A stretch of 64,000 nucleotides of DNA from Amphibalanus amphitrite (Eukaryota > Arthropoda > Thecostraca > Balanomorpha > Balanidae): the NCBI RefSeq assembly GCF_019059575.1, contig NW_024881698.1, forward strand, positions 124,001 through 188,000, given 5' to 3'. Each line of letters starts with the position of its first letter. The stretch's first letter is position 1. The translations under genes were made by a program, and so were the position numbers. Shown here piece after piece: positions 45,558 to 55,698 of this stretch. The notes beneath the pieces are model-generated. The model searched no databases, was not told where the DNA came from, and was given only the letters and a program-made list of their open reading frames with translations.

Positions 45558-45960
45558 CAGGGGGTGTAACGAAATTATACGGACACCTTTCTTCCCGCTG
45601 TAATTAAAAAGCAAAACAATCTGGTACTTTTTCTTTTAACTGAGCTTGTAGCCACCTTTCATAAAAACACAGTGGTGAATGTTCTGGAGCATTTCAGCCA
45701 ATGAATTCTCCAGCACACTGGCTTTGATGCGGACCAACGCCGTCTAAAGTAACCTGTGCCTGCGGTTGAGCAGTGCTTATGGCGGGTGGCTCTTCATACA
45801 CCTCCTGCTGAACAAGAACCCACAGGTTTTCGATTGAATTGGGATCGCGACTTTTTCCAAGTCATAAGCGTTAGCCCAGAATGATTGAAGAGGTAGGTTC
45901 TATCGGCATCACTTCCCGTTCTTTTAGGGACTTTTAAATAGCGCGCCGCCCCACATGAAG
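45558..45960 (-). mobile_element. Tc1-like transposon fragment
   Basis: The left end (TA)CAGGGGGTGTAACGAAATTA has the look of a Tc1-type terminus. On the minus strand, about 45790-45870 reads 'NSIENLWVLVQQEVYEEPP', the segment containing the last catalytic Glu/Asp region of Tc1 transposases. The rest of the gene and the other end are missing. Confidence 0.5.
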
Positions 45961-46193
45961 ACAGCGTGGCTTGAATCAGGCATCAGTGCGCGTTCAGAAA
46001 TCGTGCCCTCCTATGCCGTCTGGTTGAGTGCCTCCAATCATGCTCCACCACCTTCCCTGAAAAGGCTCCACCCTTGCCTATATAAGGGACAAAAACACAA
46101 AACAAGACAGATAAAAACAAAGCAAAATTAACTCATTACCTAATTAATTAATTAGGTAATGAGGTAATGAGGTAGGTAACTCATTACCTAATA

Positions 46194-46495
46194 ATGCTGC
46201 CAGGATGTTTCTTGGCTACGATAGGTTTTGCAGTGCGTCTAATATGTTTGTTCAGGAGTGTTTACCTGGCTTTGACGCGCTGTATCGTAGATCAGTGTGG
46301 AACTTTGTGTCACGTCTTGCACGATCTTCCAACAGGATTGTGTTGTCACTATTCTTTAGTGACTTGGCCTACACTTCCTTGATAAGGAAAGCATGGTCCA
46401 AGAGCTTGTATGGAAGTTGAGATTGTGTTATATTGGGCCTTGGTGCCCTAGCTGAGTGGATGCCTCGTTTATGGACCTAGAGTCTGCCAATAAAG
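46194..46495 (+). mobile_element. LINE 3' end with microsatellite tail
   Basis: The frame 46205-46420 encodes 'NMFVQECLPGFDALYRRSVW' and 'FVSRLARSSNRIVLS', the C-terminal tail of a LINE reverse transcriptase. A ~75-bp UTR with AATAAA follows and runs straight into the CT repeat. Strongly 5'-truncated, as usual for LINE insertions. Confidence 0.62.
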
Positions 46496-46497
<2 letters not shown>

Positions 46498-46593
<96 letters not shown>

Positions 46594-46658
46594 TCCCTCT
46601 CCCTCTCCCTCTCCCTCTCCCCCCTCCCTCTCCCCCTCCCTGTCCCCCCTCCCTGTCC

Positions 46659-46749
<91 letters not shown>
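46498..46749. repeat. (CT)n microsatellite
   Basis: About 250 bp of CT/TC dinucleotides, with a central CCCTCC-rich variant stretch (46588-46675). Confidence 0.98.
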
Positions 46750-46750
<1 letters not shown>

Positions 46751-48240
46751 ATGAAACTCAGGCTGGAGCAAAAACATAGGTAATAGGTATCTATGTCGAA
46801 TTAGAATGAAAGATTAAAATCAGCCTGACCAGGCCTTACGGTCTGACCTGGTTCTAACCACCTTACTTCGCCTAACTTAACCCAATTCAACCTAGCCTAC
46901 CACCACCTGCAGAGGTACCTTCCTGGAAAAATGACGCCCAGGGAGGTGACTGTCTAAGTTATTGGAATACTACCATGATTGCTTGTCAAAATGTGTGTCA
47001 TCATGCTCTTGTTTAACAAGTGATATATAATAAATGTGATATTCAATAATTATCTCCTGACTGTTGACTGTTGAGTGGTCAAAATATTCAAATAATCAGG
47101 GTACAATGCTGTGCATAGTGCACACTAATCATGTTGTTTTTGTGTAGGCCCTGTGCACATTGTTGTGTGCACTGCTATGTGCACCTTAAGTAAAAAAGTG
47201 ACTGGTGGTACATGACAAAAGGTTGTGCAACTGTGAAGTTCATGCCCTTGGTCAAGCTGGTGCCAAATGCTTATAGCTATAGCAGGATCAGTGAGGGTTG
47301 TAGACATGCTACATACATTGTGCATTGAAGATATTGGCACAAAGTTCATCCGTAATTACTATGCTTAACACCTAATGTAAGAAGCGACATAAATGCCCAG
47401 ATGATAAAACTCTCTGGTCAACATCACACAAATTTATTGACATACTTTGCACGTACATATTTGATATTTACATTCATTGCAAATACTTTCGATTTGATTC
47501 AGAAACTAGTTGCTAGTAAGCTTGCATTTTTGTAGGTACAACAACGACTATATATTAAATCATAAAAAACCTCATGGCATTCATCACATACCTTTTTACC
47601 GAACAAGTACCTAGCTACCATGCAATGATCCTAAAAAAAAACCGCAATCCATCTATATCTCAACTGACACAATGAATTTGAAATACCCTTACAAAACCTA
47701 TAACTGTACATAAGAAGAATGCAATACTACAAGACCTATGAATTTCTGAAGTTATTCTCACATGCTGGAATGTTGAAACTCTACTTTTGTCGTCCATTTC
47801 GACGTTTGATTGAGCCATCATATCTAACTGTTTTCGTTCTTCAGTCACAAGCTTTCGCACAAATCTTGAATTTTTACGCATCATCTTGAACCATGCTCCA
47901 GTCTTTCCAACAAGGTACTATGCAACATCAAAGCAATTTTGATTTGTTACAACAGCTTCAGGTCATGATAGGCTTGAGGTTTGTTACACCATTTGCCAGA
48001 CAAATCTCTACAAAATGTGTATTAATTCCCAAACTAAGTAATTGATCATATCAGTATTATCATATGTTTACATATATAAAGAAACTCAAATAATCCACAA
48101 ATTGTTATGGAAACACTCCCACTTCAAGAATTCACAGCACAATAACAGTAGGTACAAGTTCAGAAGCAAACAAACATTGCGCCAGATTTCGTATGAAACG
48201 CGCCATCGTCCTGAAGTTTCTACCACAGACGGTAGTTCAA
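46750..48240. other. No gene recognised inside the 9-bp-TSD element
   Basis: AT-rich. A minus-strand frame at 47660-47884 ('FVRKLVTEERKQLDMMAQ') has no family I know. No transposase motif on either strand. Confidence 0.4.
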
Positions 48241-48312
48241 CCGCAGCCGTAGTGCGAAAACCCCTGCCCACCTTACCCCACGGCGGAGCTCGGTTGCAAT
48301 TTGTAAATACGC

Positions 48313-49163
48313 GTGTCGCTGATGGATCCAAGAGAGTTTGAAAGAGGTTTGGCTAGTACTTTGGCCAGCTTGTGAGGCGCACTTCCGATTCCTGATGTGA
48401 TAGGTCGCATAGGCATTCCTTCTTTGTGAACTTTTGGCAGGCCTTTCATCTTGGGGAGAGTCGGTGCTTCTTCCATCAAATGGTATAGCTTCTTTCCTTG
48501 TTCTGACCTTTTAAGAATTTTTCTGACATTTTTGTTGAAACTTTCACCTTCGGTTTTTCCATGACCCGGCTTCATCTTCTTGTAAATGTTTTCGTCATGA
48601 TTTCTTTTTCAGCATTTCTTTCATTTTGTCATCGTACTTTTTGGCATCCATGATAATTATTCCCCCACCTTTGTCTGCTTGTGTAACGACAATTCTTTCA
48701 TCATCGGCTAATTGTTTTAGGGCTCTTATGTACCTTCTTGGTAGGCTACTTGGCTCACTGTCCGCTAATGCTTTGCAGCAGGTTAACACGCCTTGAATAA
48801 AACCCTTATCGGCATCACTTTCATTGAATTTGTAGTTTCGTTCTATGTGTTCTGCTAACGTGTACCTATCTTTGCCGGAGTCAAACTTGAGTCCTAGCGC
48901 AAGAGCTTCTTTTTCATCGTTTGTGAGTTGTCGTGAAGAAAAATTTCGCACTATGTCGATGTTCCCGGCGTCTTTCCATTTGCTTTTCTTGCAGAGGTCG
49001 TTCAGTTTTCGTTTTAGGCGTTTTTGCTGTTCGTTGTTTATTCGTTTTAACTTCAGTTCGTGTGACTTCGTTAGTCGTATCCTGCTTCTTTGTTCGTTCA
49101 GAACATAAATATTATCCTTGATTTCAGTGCATGCTTCTTCTAAATATGTTCTTGCAGTATCGC
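48313..49163 (-). pseudogene. PLE N-terminal coding part, minus-strand copy
   Basis: Encodes 'ARTYLEEACTEIKDNIYVL' ... 'VRNFSSRQLTNDEKEALALG' ... 'VTQADKGGGIIIMDAKKYDD', then after a +1-type frame change near 48580 'LPKVHKEGMPMRPITSGIGS' and 'APHKLAKVLAKPL'. The 'ADKG' and 'LPK.HK....RPI.S' blocks are the conserved N-terminal region of PLE reverse transcriptases. The frame break ('MLKKKS' stop, then 'KPGHGK' in the next frame) is identical in the plus-strand copy. Ends at the 9-bp TSD. Confidence 0.82.
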
Positions 49164-49164
49164 T

Positions 49165-49949
49165 GAAGCAGGATACGACTAACGAAGTCACACGAACTGA
49201 AGTTAAAACGAATAAACAACGAACAGCAAAAACGCCTAAAACGAAAACTGAACGACCTCTGCAAGAAAAGCAAATGGAAAGACGCCGGGAACATCGACAT
49301 AGTGCGAAATTTTTCTTCACGACAACTCACAAACGATGAAAAAGAAGCTCTTGCGCTAGGACTCAAGTTTGACTCCGGCAAAGATAGGTACACGTTAGCA
49401 GAACACATAGAACGAAACTACAAATTCAATGAAAGTGATGCCGATAAGGGTTTTATTCAAGGCGTGTTAACCTGCTGCAAAGCATTAGCGGACAGTGAGC
49501 CAAGTAGCCTACCAAGAAGGTACATAAGAGCCCTAAAACAATTAGCCGATGATGAAAGAATTGTCGTTACACAAGCAGACAAAGGTGGGGGAATAATTAT
49601 CATGGATGCCAAAAAGTACGATGACAAAATGAAAGAAATGCTGAAAAAGAAATCATGACGAAAACATTTACAAGACGATGAAGCCGGGTCATGGAAAAAC
49701 CGAAGGTGAAAGTTTCAACAAAAATGTCAGAAAAATTCTTAAAAGGTCAGAACAAGGAAAGAAGCTATACCATTTGATGGAAGAAGCACCGACTCTCCCC
49801 AAGATGAAAGGCCTGCCAAAAGTTCACAAAGAAGGAATGCCTATGCGACCTATCACATCAGGAATCGGAAGTGCGCCTCACAAGCTGGCCAAAGTACTAG
49901 CCAAACCTCTTTCAAACTCTCTTGGATCCATCAGCGACACTCATATTAA
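49165..49949 (+). pseudogene. PLE N-terminal coding part, plus-strand copy
   Basis: Mirror image of 48313-49088: same protein blocks, same frame break near 49655, same length (776 bp to the CAGCGACAC site). It starts at GAAGCAGGATACGAC, lacking the first ~25 codons present in the other copy. Interrupted after 'SISDTHI' by F1 copy 4 at a TTAA. Confidence 0.82.
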
Positions 49950-51142
49950 CCCGCGCCCTGGTGGGGTCTGTTTATAACGCGACCTGGTGGGGGGGGGGGC
50001 TATTTTTTGCCCCCCCCCTCGTATCTCCGAAACTACTGGACGGATCCGAAAAATTCAAACGGCGTTCGAAAGGCCTGTCAAATTTGTGGAGGGAAACCAA
50101 ATTTTATTGATCTCGGGGTCACCGATGACGTCACAGGTCAGGTCAAAGATGAAATGTTTCACCGTTCACGGGTCTTCTAGGGAATGCGCTATAACACCGA
50201 GGAAAACGCATTTTGTCGGGAATCAGCGATAGGGCGTCAGTTGCCTAGTAGATATGTTGCTGTTAGAGGTCACTGGTCATACCAGGTCAGGTCACAGGTC
50301 AGGTCACCAAAGGTCACCAAGGGTCACCACATGAACCCAACTTTACTAAGGTTATGCGATGCATGTTTTATGGCCAGTTTTTCATTTCCAACTCAATGGT
50401 GTTGGTTATAAGACCATCAGGTACGGTTTAGGTCACTTTCTGGTGGAGGTCAGGTCAAGGCCAGGTCAAAAAAGGTCAAATTTCAAAGTTGATATTTTTG
50501 CATAAAATGGGTATTGATTCGATGCAGCTCGTCACGGGGAGTCTAATGGTGGTCTTTGTTTTGCGCTACGAGTTCTAGAATTGCTGAAAATTGAGTTTGA
50601 AAATTTGACGTCATCAATTTTAAACAGTTTTTTCGCTATAACTTGGCCAAAAAAAGAGGTATCGATCTCAAATTTGGTATGTAGATAGAAGGCGGTAAGG
50701 ACTATCACATATATTCCGGTTTTTTCGAAATTCAAAAAACTTTTTGGATTTTTTGGCTATTATATTCAAAAAATCTATTTTTTGATTTTTGGGGGTCAAA
50801 ATCCAAAAATTTCAAAAATCCAAGATAGCAGTTTTGTAGCCCTGTCCATTCTACAGCTCTTATGTCTGTATCATTTTTCTGTATTTGCAAAGCTATAGGC
50901 CTGACAGCTCTTCCCGCGAAACCCTTTTTTGGGTCGAAAACGGCAGAACATGACGTCACTCTGACGTCATTTCCGGCCAACCTATCATAGCCTTTGGAAA
51001 AAATTTTTGGTCACAATGTGTAAAATTGATGTCCGAGAGGGTACTGAAAGTTTGGTGACGATCGGCGCAGTGGTTCTTGAGATATATCGAAAAGTCTGGA
51101 GGGGGGGGGGGCAAAAAATAGCCCCCCCCACCAGGTCGCGGG
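49950..51142. mobile_element. F1 TTAA element, copy 4, in the plus-strand PLE
   Basis: TTAA at 49946-49949 and 51143-51146. The other PLE copy has one TTAA here (CATATTAAGAAC in 44940-44950 read on the minus strand), proving clean insertion with duplication of TTAA. Hairpin tips GCTATTTTTTGC / GCAAAAAATAGC between G/C runs. The body is the reverse orientation of copies 1 and 2. AGGTCA motifs run 50255-50480. Confidence 0.92.
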
Positions 51143-51146
51143 TTAA

Positions 51147-51812
51147 GAACTCATCGGAGATGATGGACAAAATCAAAGTAAAGAACGTGTGTGACAAAAA
51201 GGTAGCTAGTTTTGATGTCAAGTCTCTATTTACAAACGTTCCGGTCGATGATGCCTTGAACGCCATACAAAAAGTGATTGAACCGATGAACGATAATGAA
51301 CTACCTCTTCCGAAGAACGATTACTTAGAACTCATCGAATTATGCATGAAATTCAACTGTTTCTCATACAAAGGATGTGAATACGTTCAGCACAGCGGAC
51401 TTGCAATGGGGTCACCATTAAGCCCTGTAGCTGCATGCCTTTTTATGGAAAATCTTGAAGAAGAGCATTTTCTTAGAATCATTGGTGACGACTCAATTTG
51501 GCTCAGATATGTAGACGACGTACTGGTTATCGTTCCGAAAGAAAAAGATTTGGCTGAAACCCTGAACAAACTGAATGATGTTCATCCAAATATACAATTC
51601 ACACTGGAAGAAGAGAAAGAAGAAAAGATAGCGTTTTTAGACACATGCATCATAAAGTCGACGACAGGTTTCAAATTCAAAGTCTACAGGAAACCGACGA
51701 ACAAAGAGGATTATGTACATTTTTACTCAGCACACAGCCAACGAACAAAAAGTGGAATCGTGATTGGGTTCTTTTTAAGAGCTTTAAGAATCTGTAGCAA
51801 AGAATTTGTTCA
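51147..51812 (+). pseudogene. PLE RT core, plus-strand copy, truncated
   Basis: Continues the PLE after F1 copy 4: RT motifs A (SFDVKSLFTNVP), B (LAMGSPLSP) and C (YVDDVLVI), near-identical to the minus copy, then stops abruptly after 'RICSKEFVQ'. The linker and GIY-YIG domain are absent. The break is followed at once by a piece of F1 sequence. Confidence 0.88.
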
Positions 51813-51861
51813 GTGGTTCTTGAGATATATCGAAAAGTCTGGAGGGGGGGCAAAAAATAGC
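51810..51861 (+). repeat. Shard of F1 end at the PLE truncation point
   Basis: CAGTGGTTCTTGAGATATAT and the following bases to CAAAAAATAG repeat 51067-51120 of F1 copy 4, with a shorter G run. The joint with PLE sequence shares the trinucleotide CAG. Confidence 0.8.
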
Positions 51862-51869
51862 GCGTTAAG

Positions 51870-53900
51870 AAGCTGCATTACAGACGATATTTCCGATATT
51901 TCTCACGGAAATATCGTCGTGAGATTCTAGCTTATTGAATCTAGGTACTCGTGTATTTATTACGCGTCACGTCATCCACGGAACAAAACAATTATCTGTA
52001 ACAATTATCTCTCACGGAACATATTTTCCAAATTCAAGAAAATTGAGAATATGCCCACTTTTCTCATTCTGACATTGACTAGTCGTGGTGTCTGCCTGTC
52101 CCGGTCCTCTATAGTCGCGGTGTCTGAGCCTGTCTTCAGGTGTGTCCCACCTCGGCAGTAAGAGGACCCCGGGTCCCTCCAACCTCCATTACGTGGGGTG
52201 AACTCGTCGGATAACGCGGCTCGCTAATCCGCCCACTAAGCCCAGGTGGGGAGTTTTTCAATAACGGGCCAACTTATCGGATATACGGCGGTCGGTAGTT
52301 GGCAGCGCGGACGGCCCGCCGAAGACGCGGACAAGGCTCCCTTGGTAGCTTGGTTCTTTAGTATCATTCTGCCTATTGAAAAGTTCCAGGAAAATTATCT
52401 GCCGTTAGGAAAGTGTTACGTGTGATTACTTGCTATATTTTATTTCCCAAATACACTTCGCATGCGAAGTCTTTATGTCCTATAGGACATAAAGACTGAA
52501 TAACTTCGTCAGAAATTGGGTAGATTATTTTCCCCTTCCTGCACTGAATCATGGTTCACCGGGTCCACATTGGTGCTCCGACGTGCTCCCCAGGCCGGCC
52601 GGTCGGCGCCGGCGGCTATGACCGGTGCCCGAGTTTACTGCCGGCGGCTCTGGCGCGCGCCCCTGCAGAGGTGGTCGCAGTAATCCGTGCCGCCGCCGCC
52701 GTCTGAGTAATCGCCCTCGCCGCGCCGCCGCCGACGTCCCCGGCACACGCCAATATCGCCGGGCATTTTTCATCATTTCGCGGCAACCATTCTGTGCATA
52801 CGGGCCGTGAATGAGCCCAATAAAGCCTGGTTAGCGGCGCCGCCGGTAATGGGGCCGTGGCGGCGACAGTGTCGAGAGCGGCGCGCCGCAGGTTACTGCG
52901 AGAGCTGCCCCCGGAGCTGCCGGGCATTGCCGCACGTAGCGTAGGGTATCGGGGGAACTTTCAATCCAAAGGTGCCCGTAGAAAACATAGTATAGGTAAG
53001 CTACGTGTAACGCAGATGCGCCACATTTTTTTTTCTTCTTCAATTTGAACAAGTCAGCCGTGCCACAAGCAAAAGTGCAATCATTGACCAGATCGCAGGA
53101 CGGCCGACCGCGCGCCGGGCGCCGGGCGCCGGCGCACTCAGGCCGGCCCAAAAACAGCAGCTGCACCCGACTCGGACGAAAATAGGCAGAGGCTGGGACC
53201 GGGAACGCGGATGCCGATCAGCCATGTCGTCCGATGAATGGAGAGCCGGGCTGTGCACGCAAACAAAGTCATTTGACCCCCTGACCGTCGGCCTCAAAAC
53301 CATCTGGCGCACCGCACAGACACGGTCAGTCGGCTCAATCGGCGGCGATACCTATTTGCGTCGCAGACCGGCGTACACAAGGGGTGCAGCCGGCTTTGAC
53401 AACAAAGCTCCGCTGTGGAATACCACCCCCAATTCGTGAGAACCAGGATCTGAAGTCGACAAATAGCATGCCGGAGCACACCACCTGCCAGTGGCGAGTC
53501 ATTTATCAGTTGACCCTTTGGAAAACAGGACTTGGTCCCACGCTCGGCACCCCGATGGGGACATTTATCAAGCGGACCATTACTGACAGAAGCCAAACAA
53601 GAGAAAGGGCGCAGCTGTCGACCTGGACTTCAGCGGGGCACCAAACAAGGGGAGCGGAGAAACGACCCACATTTCCGATACAATTAACCAGGAATCTGGG
53701 AAAAGAGAGTGGCTCGCCCCAGGGCTGCTGAGAGGACCGTCAATACTACACCCTGAGGGGATGCACAGCCACCGCCATCAAATCACGAGGAACTGGGGCG
53801 GTGCTTCAAGCCGAAGAAGACATCGCATTGGTTCGAGGGCGGTACCTATGTCCCTTCACCAAATTTACTCCGCCCACCAAACTGGACCGCTGAAATGACG
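51870..53900. other. No gene recognised
   Basis: A dyad at 51886-51915 (ACGATATTTCCG / CGGAAATATCGT) and stacked palindromes at 52455-52497 are present. GC-rich stretches at 52560-52960 and 53090-53230 are open in several frames by composition. No domain recognised. Confidence 0.4.
52455..52497. repeat. Two overlapping perfect palindromes
   Basis: ACTTCGCATGCGAAGT (52455-52470) overlaps by three bases a perfect 30-bp palindrome at 52468-52497 centred on CCTATAGG. Both are exact. Confidence 0.9.
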
Positions 53901-53904
53901 TCAC

Positions 53905-53916
53905 CAGGAGTATTTA
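53905..53916 (+). promoter_or_regulatory. TATA-like box
   Basis: AGTATTTAAACT in a GC-rich setting, with TCACTC about 28 bp downstream as a possible initiator. It could drive a plus-strand transcript, perhaps the retroelement whose gag starts at 59090. No transcript evidence. Confidence 0.3.
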
Positions 53917-54559
53917 AACTAGAGCAAGAAAGAAAAAGGGTCACTCTCGGTGACGATCTACCTGGGCGGCGGGAGTGCCACTAGTAGCAGCCGACGACGC
54001 AGCAGCAGCCTACTCTCTTCAAGGAGGTCAGTCATTCTCGGAGCACAGACGGCCATTCCCAGTCCACCCGCTATAATGCCCGCCCCCTTTCATTCTCCCG
54101 TAATGACCTACCCTCCCTCCCTCTTGTAAGCTGACCCATGCCTCCCGACGGGCGTCTCTGGGACGGGGGGTAGATACGTGGGGAGGGGAGGCGAGGGAAC
54201 GCGTGCCAGACGGCGGGCCGGCCGACCCAAGTGAAAGGGAAAGTGTTTGTGTGTAGGGTCAGTAGTGAATCCCTGACCGCTCCGCGGATACGTCCCCGGG
54301 CCGATTCAAGGTGTAGGTTCGCGGGCTCCGAGCGGTTCGATCGTGTGGGGGTTTAGACGAGCTGAACCCCCCGACGTTGAGTATCCAATGTCTGCCGTGA
54401 ATGAGTTATCAGTGCCGACTGATTTAATTGGGTTCGAATGTGGGAGCTTGTAAATAAATCGCAGAAATAGCACAACCTATTTAATACTGGAGACTCCGCG
54501 ACTAAATGGGATGGCATAGCGCAACTCACTCACGCTCGTCACTGAACACAAGGAATCGT

Positions 54560-55201
54560 CTAGAGTGATAATTTATTCAACAATTTCCGCGCAGTGCGAC
54601 GCACGTCGTGGTTTACTGAGCGCACGCCGGCCGCCACCTCCAGACACCGGCGGAGTAGTAGCGGCTGGGGTGTCGGACGCGCCGCCACCTCGGCCGTCAA
54701 CCGGGCGATCTGGGCCTCGAAGCCCAGAATCTGGGCCCGAGCTTCCTCGGCCTGGGTCTCGGCCGAACTAATAGCAGCCTCCGCACTCGTGATCTGGCGA
54801 CATAGCGCCGCTTCTTGGCTATCGACTCGGGCCTCTAGTGAGGCGATGCGCTCCAGGAGCCGCTCGGTCTCGGCCCGAGCCCGGGACTCCTGGGCACACC
54901 GGGCCGCCTCCGCGTCGGCAGCGGCACGGCGAGCCGCTGCAGCCTGCTCCTCGGCCCTCTTCGCCCGTCGCCGCTCCTCCGAGGCGGTTGCCTCAGAGGA
55001 CCGGAGTTGGGCCCCCAGGTGCTCGACCAATCCGGCCAGCCGCGCTCGGTCCTCGCTGGGGAGGTCTTGGAAGGGCGGCGGCAGCAATAATGCTGCCCGC
55101 ACCACTTCCATTGCGGTCCGCCCATTCTGCCTCGTAACCCAGCGGACGTACTCCGGGCCGTGGTCCCGGAGTACCGTAGCGCAGATGTTCACCACCCTGT
55201 A
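54560..55201 (-). CDS. Exon 2: J-domain helix III and long coiled coil
   Basis: Minus strand after a CCGCTTACAG acceptor. Continues the J-like domain with 'VVNICATVLRDHGPEYVRWV' (matching the position of helix III and the '(A)Y.VL.D...R..YD' element), then a short hydrophobic segment ('ALLLPPPFQDLPSEDRARLA') and about 110 residues of Ala/Glu/Arg-rich heptads ('SEERRRAKRAEEQAAAARR' ... 'LLERIASLEARVDSQEA'), a coiled coil that should oligomerise. The basic tail ends '...RKLLNKLSL' at TAG (54560-54562). AATAAA (54572-54577) lies within the last codons, so cleavage would fall at or just after the stop. The gene is antisense to the retroelement downstream. Function unknown. Confidence 0.68.
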   Translation of the reverse strand, partial: YRVVNICATVLRDHGPEYVRWVTRQNGRTAMEVVRAALLLPPPFQDLPSEDRARLAGLVEHLGAQLRSSEATASEERRRAKRAEEQAAAARRAAADAEAARCAQESRARAETERLLERIASLEARVDSQEAALCRQITSAEAAISSAETQAEEARAQILGFEAQIARLTAEVAARPTPQPLLLRRCLEVAAGVRSVNHDVRRTARKLLNKLSL

Positions 55202-55436
55202 AGCGGACAGGCCGGGGTACGGGAGGGATTAGAATAGAACACTTTAATTGAATCGAATGTGGGGTCAGAATTATGGCGCTAAATTAAAAGGGGTGCGTTG
55301 ATTGAGATAAGCATTAAATTAGATAAATTACCAAGTGACTCGAACACAACAAGTACGCAAGTGAAGTGAGATAATAGGAAGGAGTAAAGAAAAAAAAAAC
55401 AAGCAGTGATTATCATGACTCACCTCGATAGAGTAC
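55202..55436 (-). other. Intron of the J-domain/coiled-coil gene
   Basis: 235 bp, donor AG|GTGAGT, acceptor GCTTACAG|G. AT-rich against GC-rich exons. Splits an Arg codon, and both flanking frames join without a stop. Confidence 0.68.
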
Positions 55437-55653
55437 CGTCGCCGGAGTGTCGGTCGGGGTGCACCTGGATCTGAAGGCGCCGAACCCGTCTTGCTAAGAT
55501 GGCCCGGAATTCTGGGTCCTCCAGGGACCTCAGGTCGACCCCTAGGACGAGCTCCGGTACCCATCGCAGCCGGCCCCGCTCGTCACAAAGGACGGCGATA
55601 TCCAGCACGGGCGGGGTGGCCGGAGCTTCACCAGTAGGTACTGAATATGCCAT
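55437..55653 (-). CDS. Exon 1: J-domain-like N-terminus with HPD motif
   Basis: Start chosen at the ATG of 55651-55653 ('MAYSVPTGEAPATPP'), because the upstream ATG at 55690-55692 lies inside the TATA box. It encodes 'VLDIAVLCDERGRLRWVPEL', then 'LGVDLRSLEDPEFRAILARR' and 'VRRLQIQVHPDRHSGDGTLS'. 'LGV', a charged helix ending in R.L....H, and the HPD tripeptide are the signature of helices I-II and the loop of a DnaJ domain, the part that stimulates Hsp70 ATPase. The J call is by pattern; helix I is unusual and the family is unknown to me. Together with exon 2 it gives a protein of about 286 residues. Confidence 0.65.
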
Positions 55654-55690
55654 CACGAGACGAAATGGCACGACCCGACTCGCGAGGACC

Positions 55691-55698
55691 ATATAATA
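55691..55698 (-). promoter_or_regulatory. TATA box for the J-domain/coiled-coil gene
   Basis: Minus strand TATTATAT, 38 bp before the chosen ATG, so the 5' UTR would be only about 10-15 nt. Confidence 0.5.

Larger units (their letters stand above)
44960..48312. mobile_element. TIR element with 9-bp TSD inserted in the minus-strand PLE
   Basis: 3353 bp with nearly perfect TIRs of at least 33 bp (GCGTATTTACAAATTGCAAC...) and an exact 9-bp TSD GTGTCGCTG (44951-44959, 48313-48321). The plus-strand PLE has this site once (CAGCGACAC at 49932-49940). A 9-bp TSD suggests a Mutator-like element, but no transposase was seen. The interior carries a Tc1-like fragment, a LINE 3' end and a long CT microsatellite, so the element is a composite or was invaded later. 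Confidence 0.75.
43400..49163 (-). mobile_element. Penelope-like element, minus-strand copy
   Basis: One Penelope-like element (PLE) read right to left: N-terminal coding part 49163-48313, a 3.35-kb insertion (44960-48312), then the RT core and GIY-YIG nuclease (44950-43561) and a 3' non-coding region to about 43400, containing 'AAAGCTTTCGGCTTAAACAGCC' split over 43437-43458. The 5' end is joined head to head with the plus-strand copy. PLEs move by target-primed reverse transcription using their own endonuclease. Confidence 0.85.

Noticed and set aside
46456-46779. Leu/Ser repeat protein in the CT microsatellite
   Set aside because: Pure dinucleotide repeat translated; no gene context.
54594-55202. 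202-codon plus-strand frame opposite the coiled-coil exon
   Set aside because: Antisense shadow; the minus-strand reading has splice signals, TATA, poly(A) signal and heptad periodicity.
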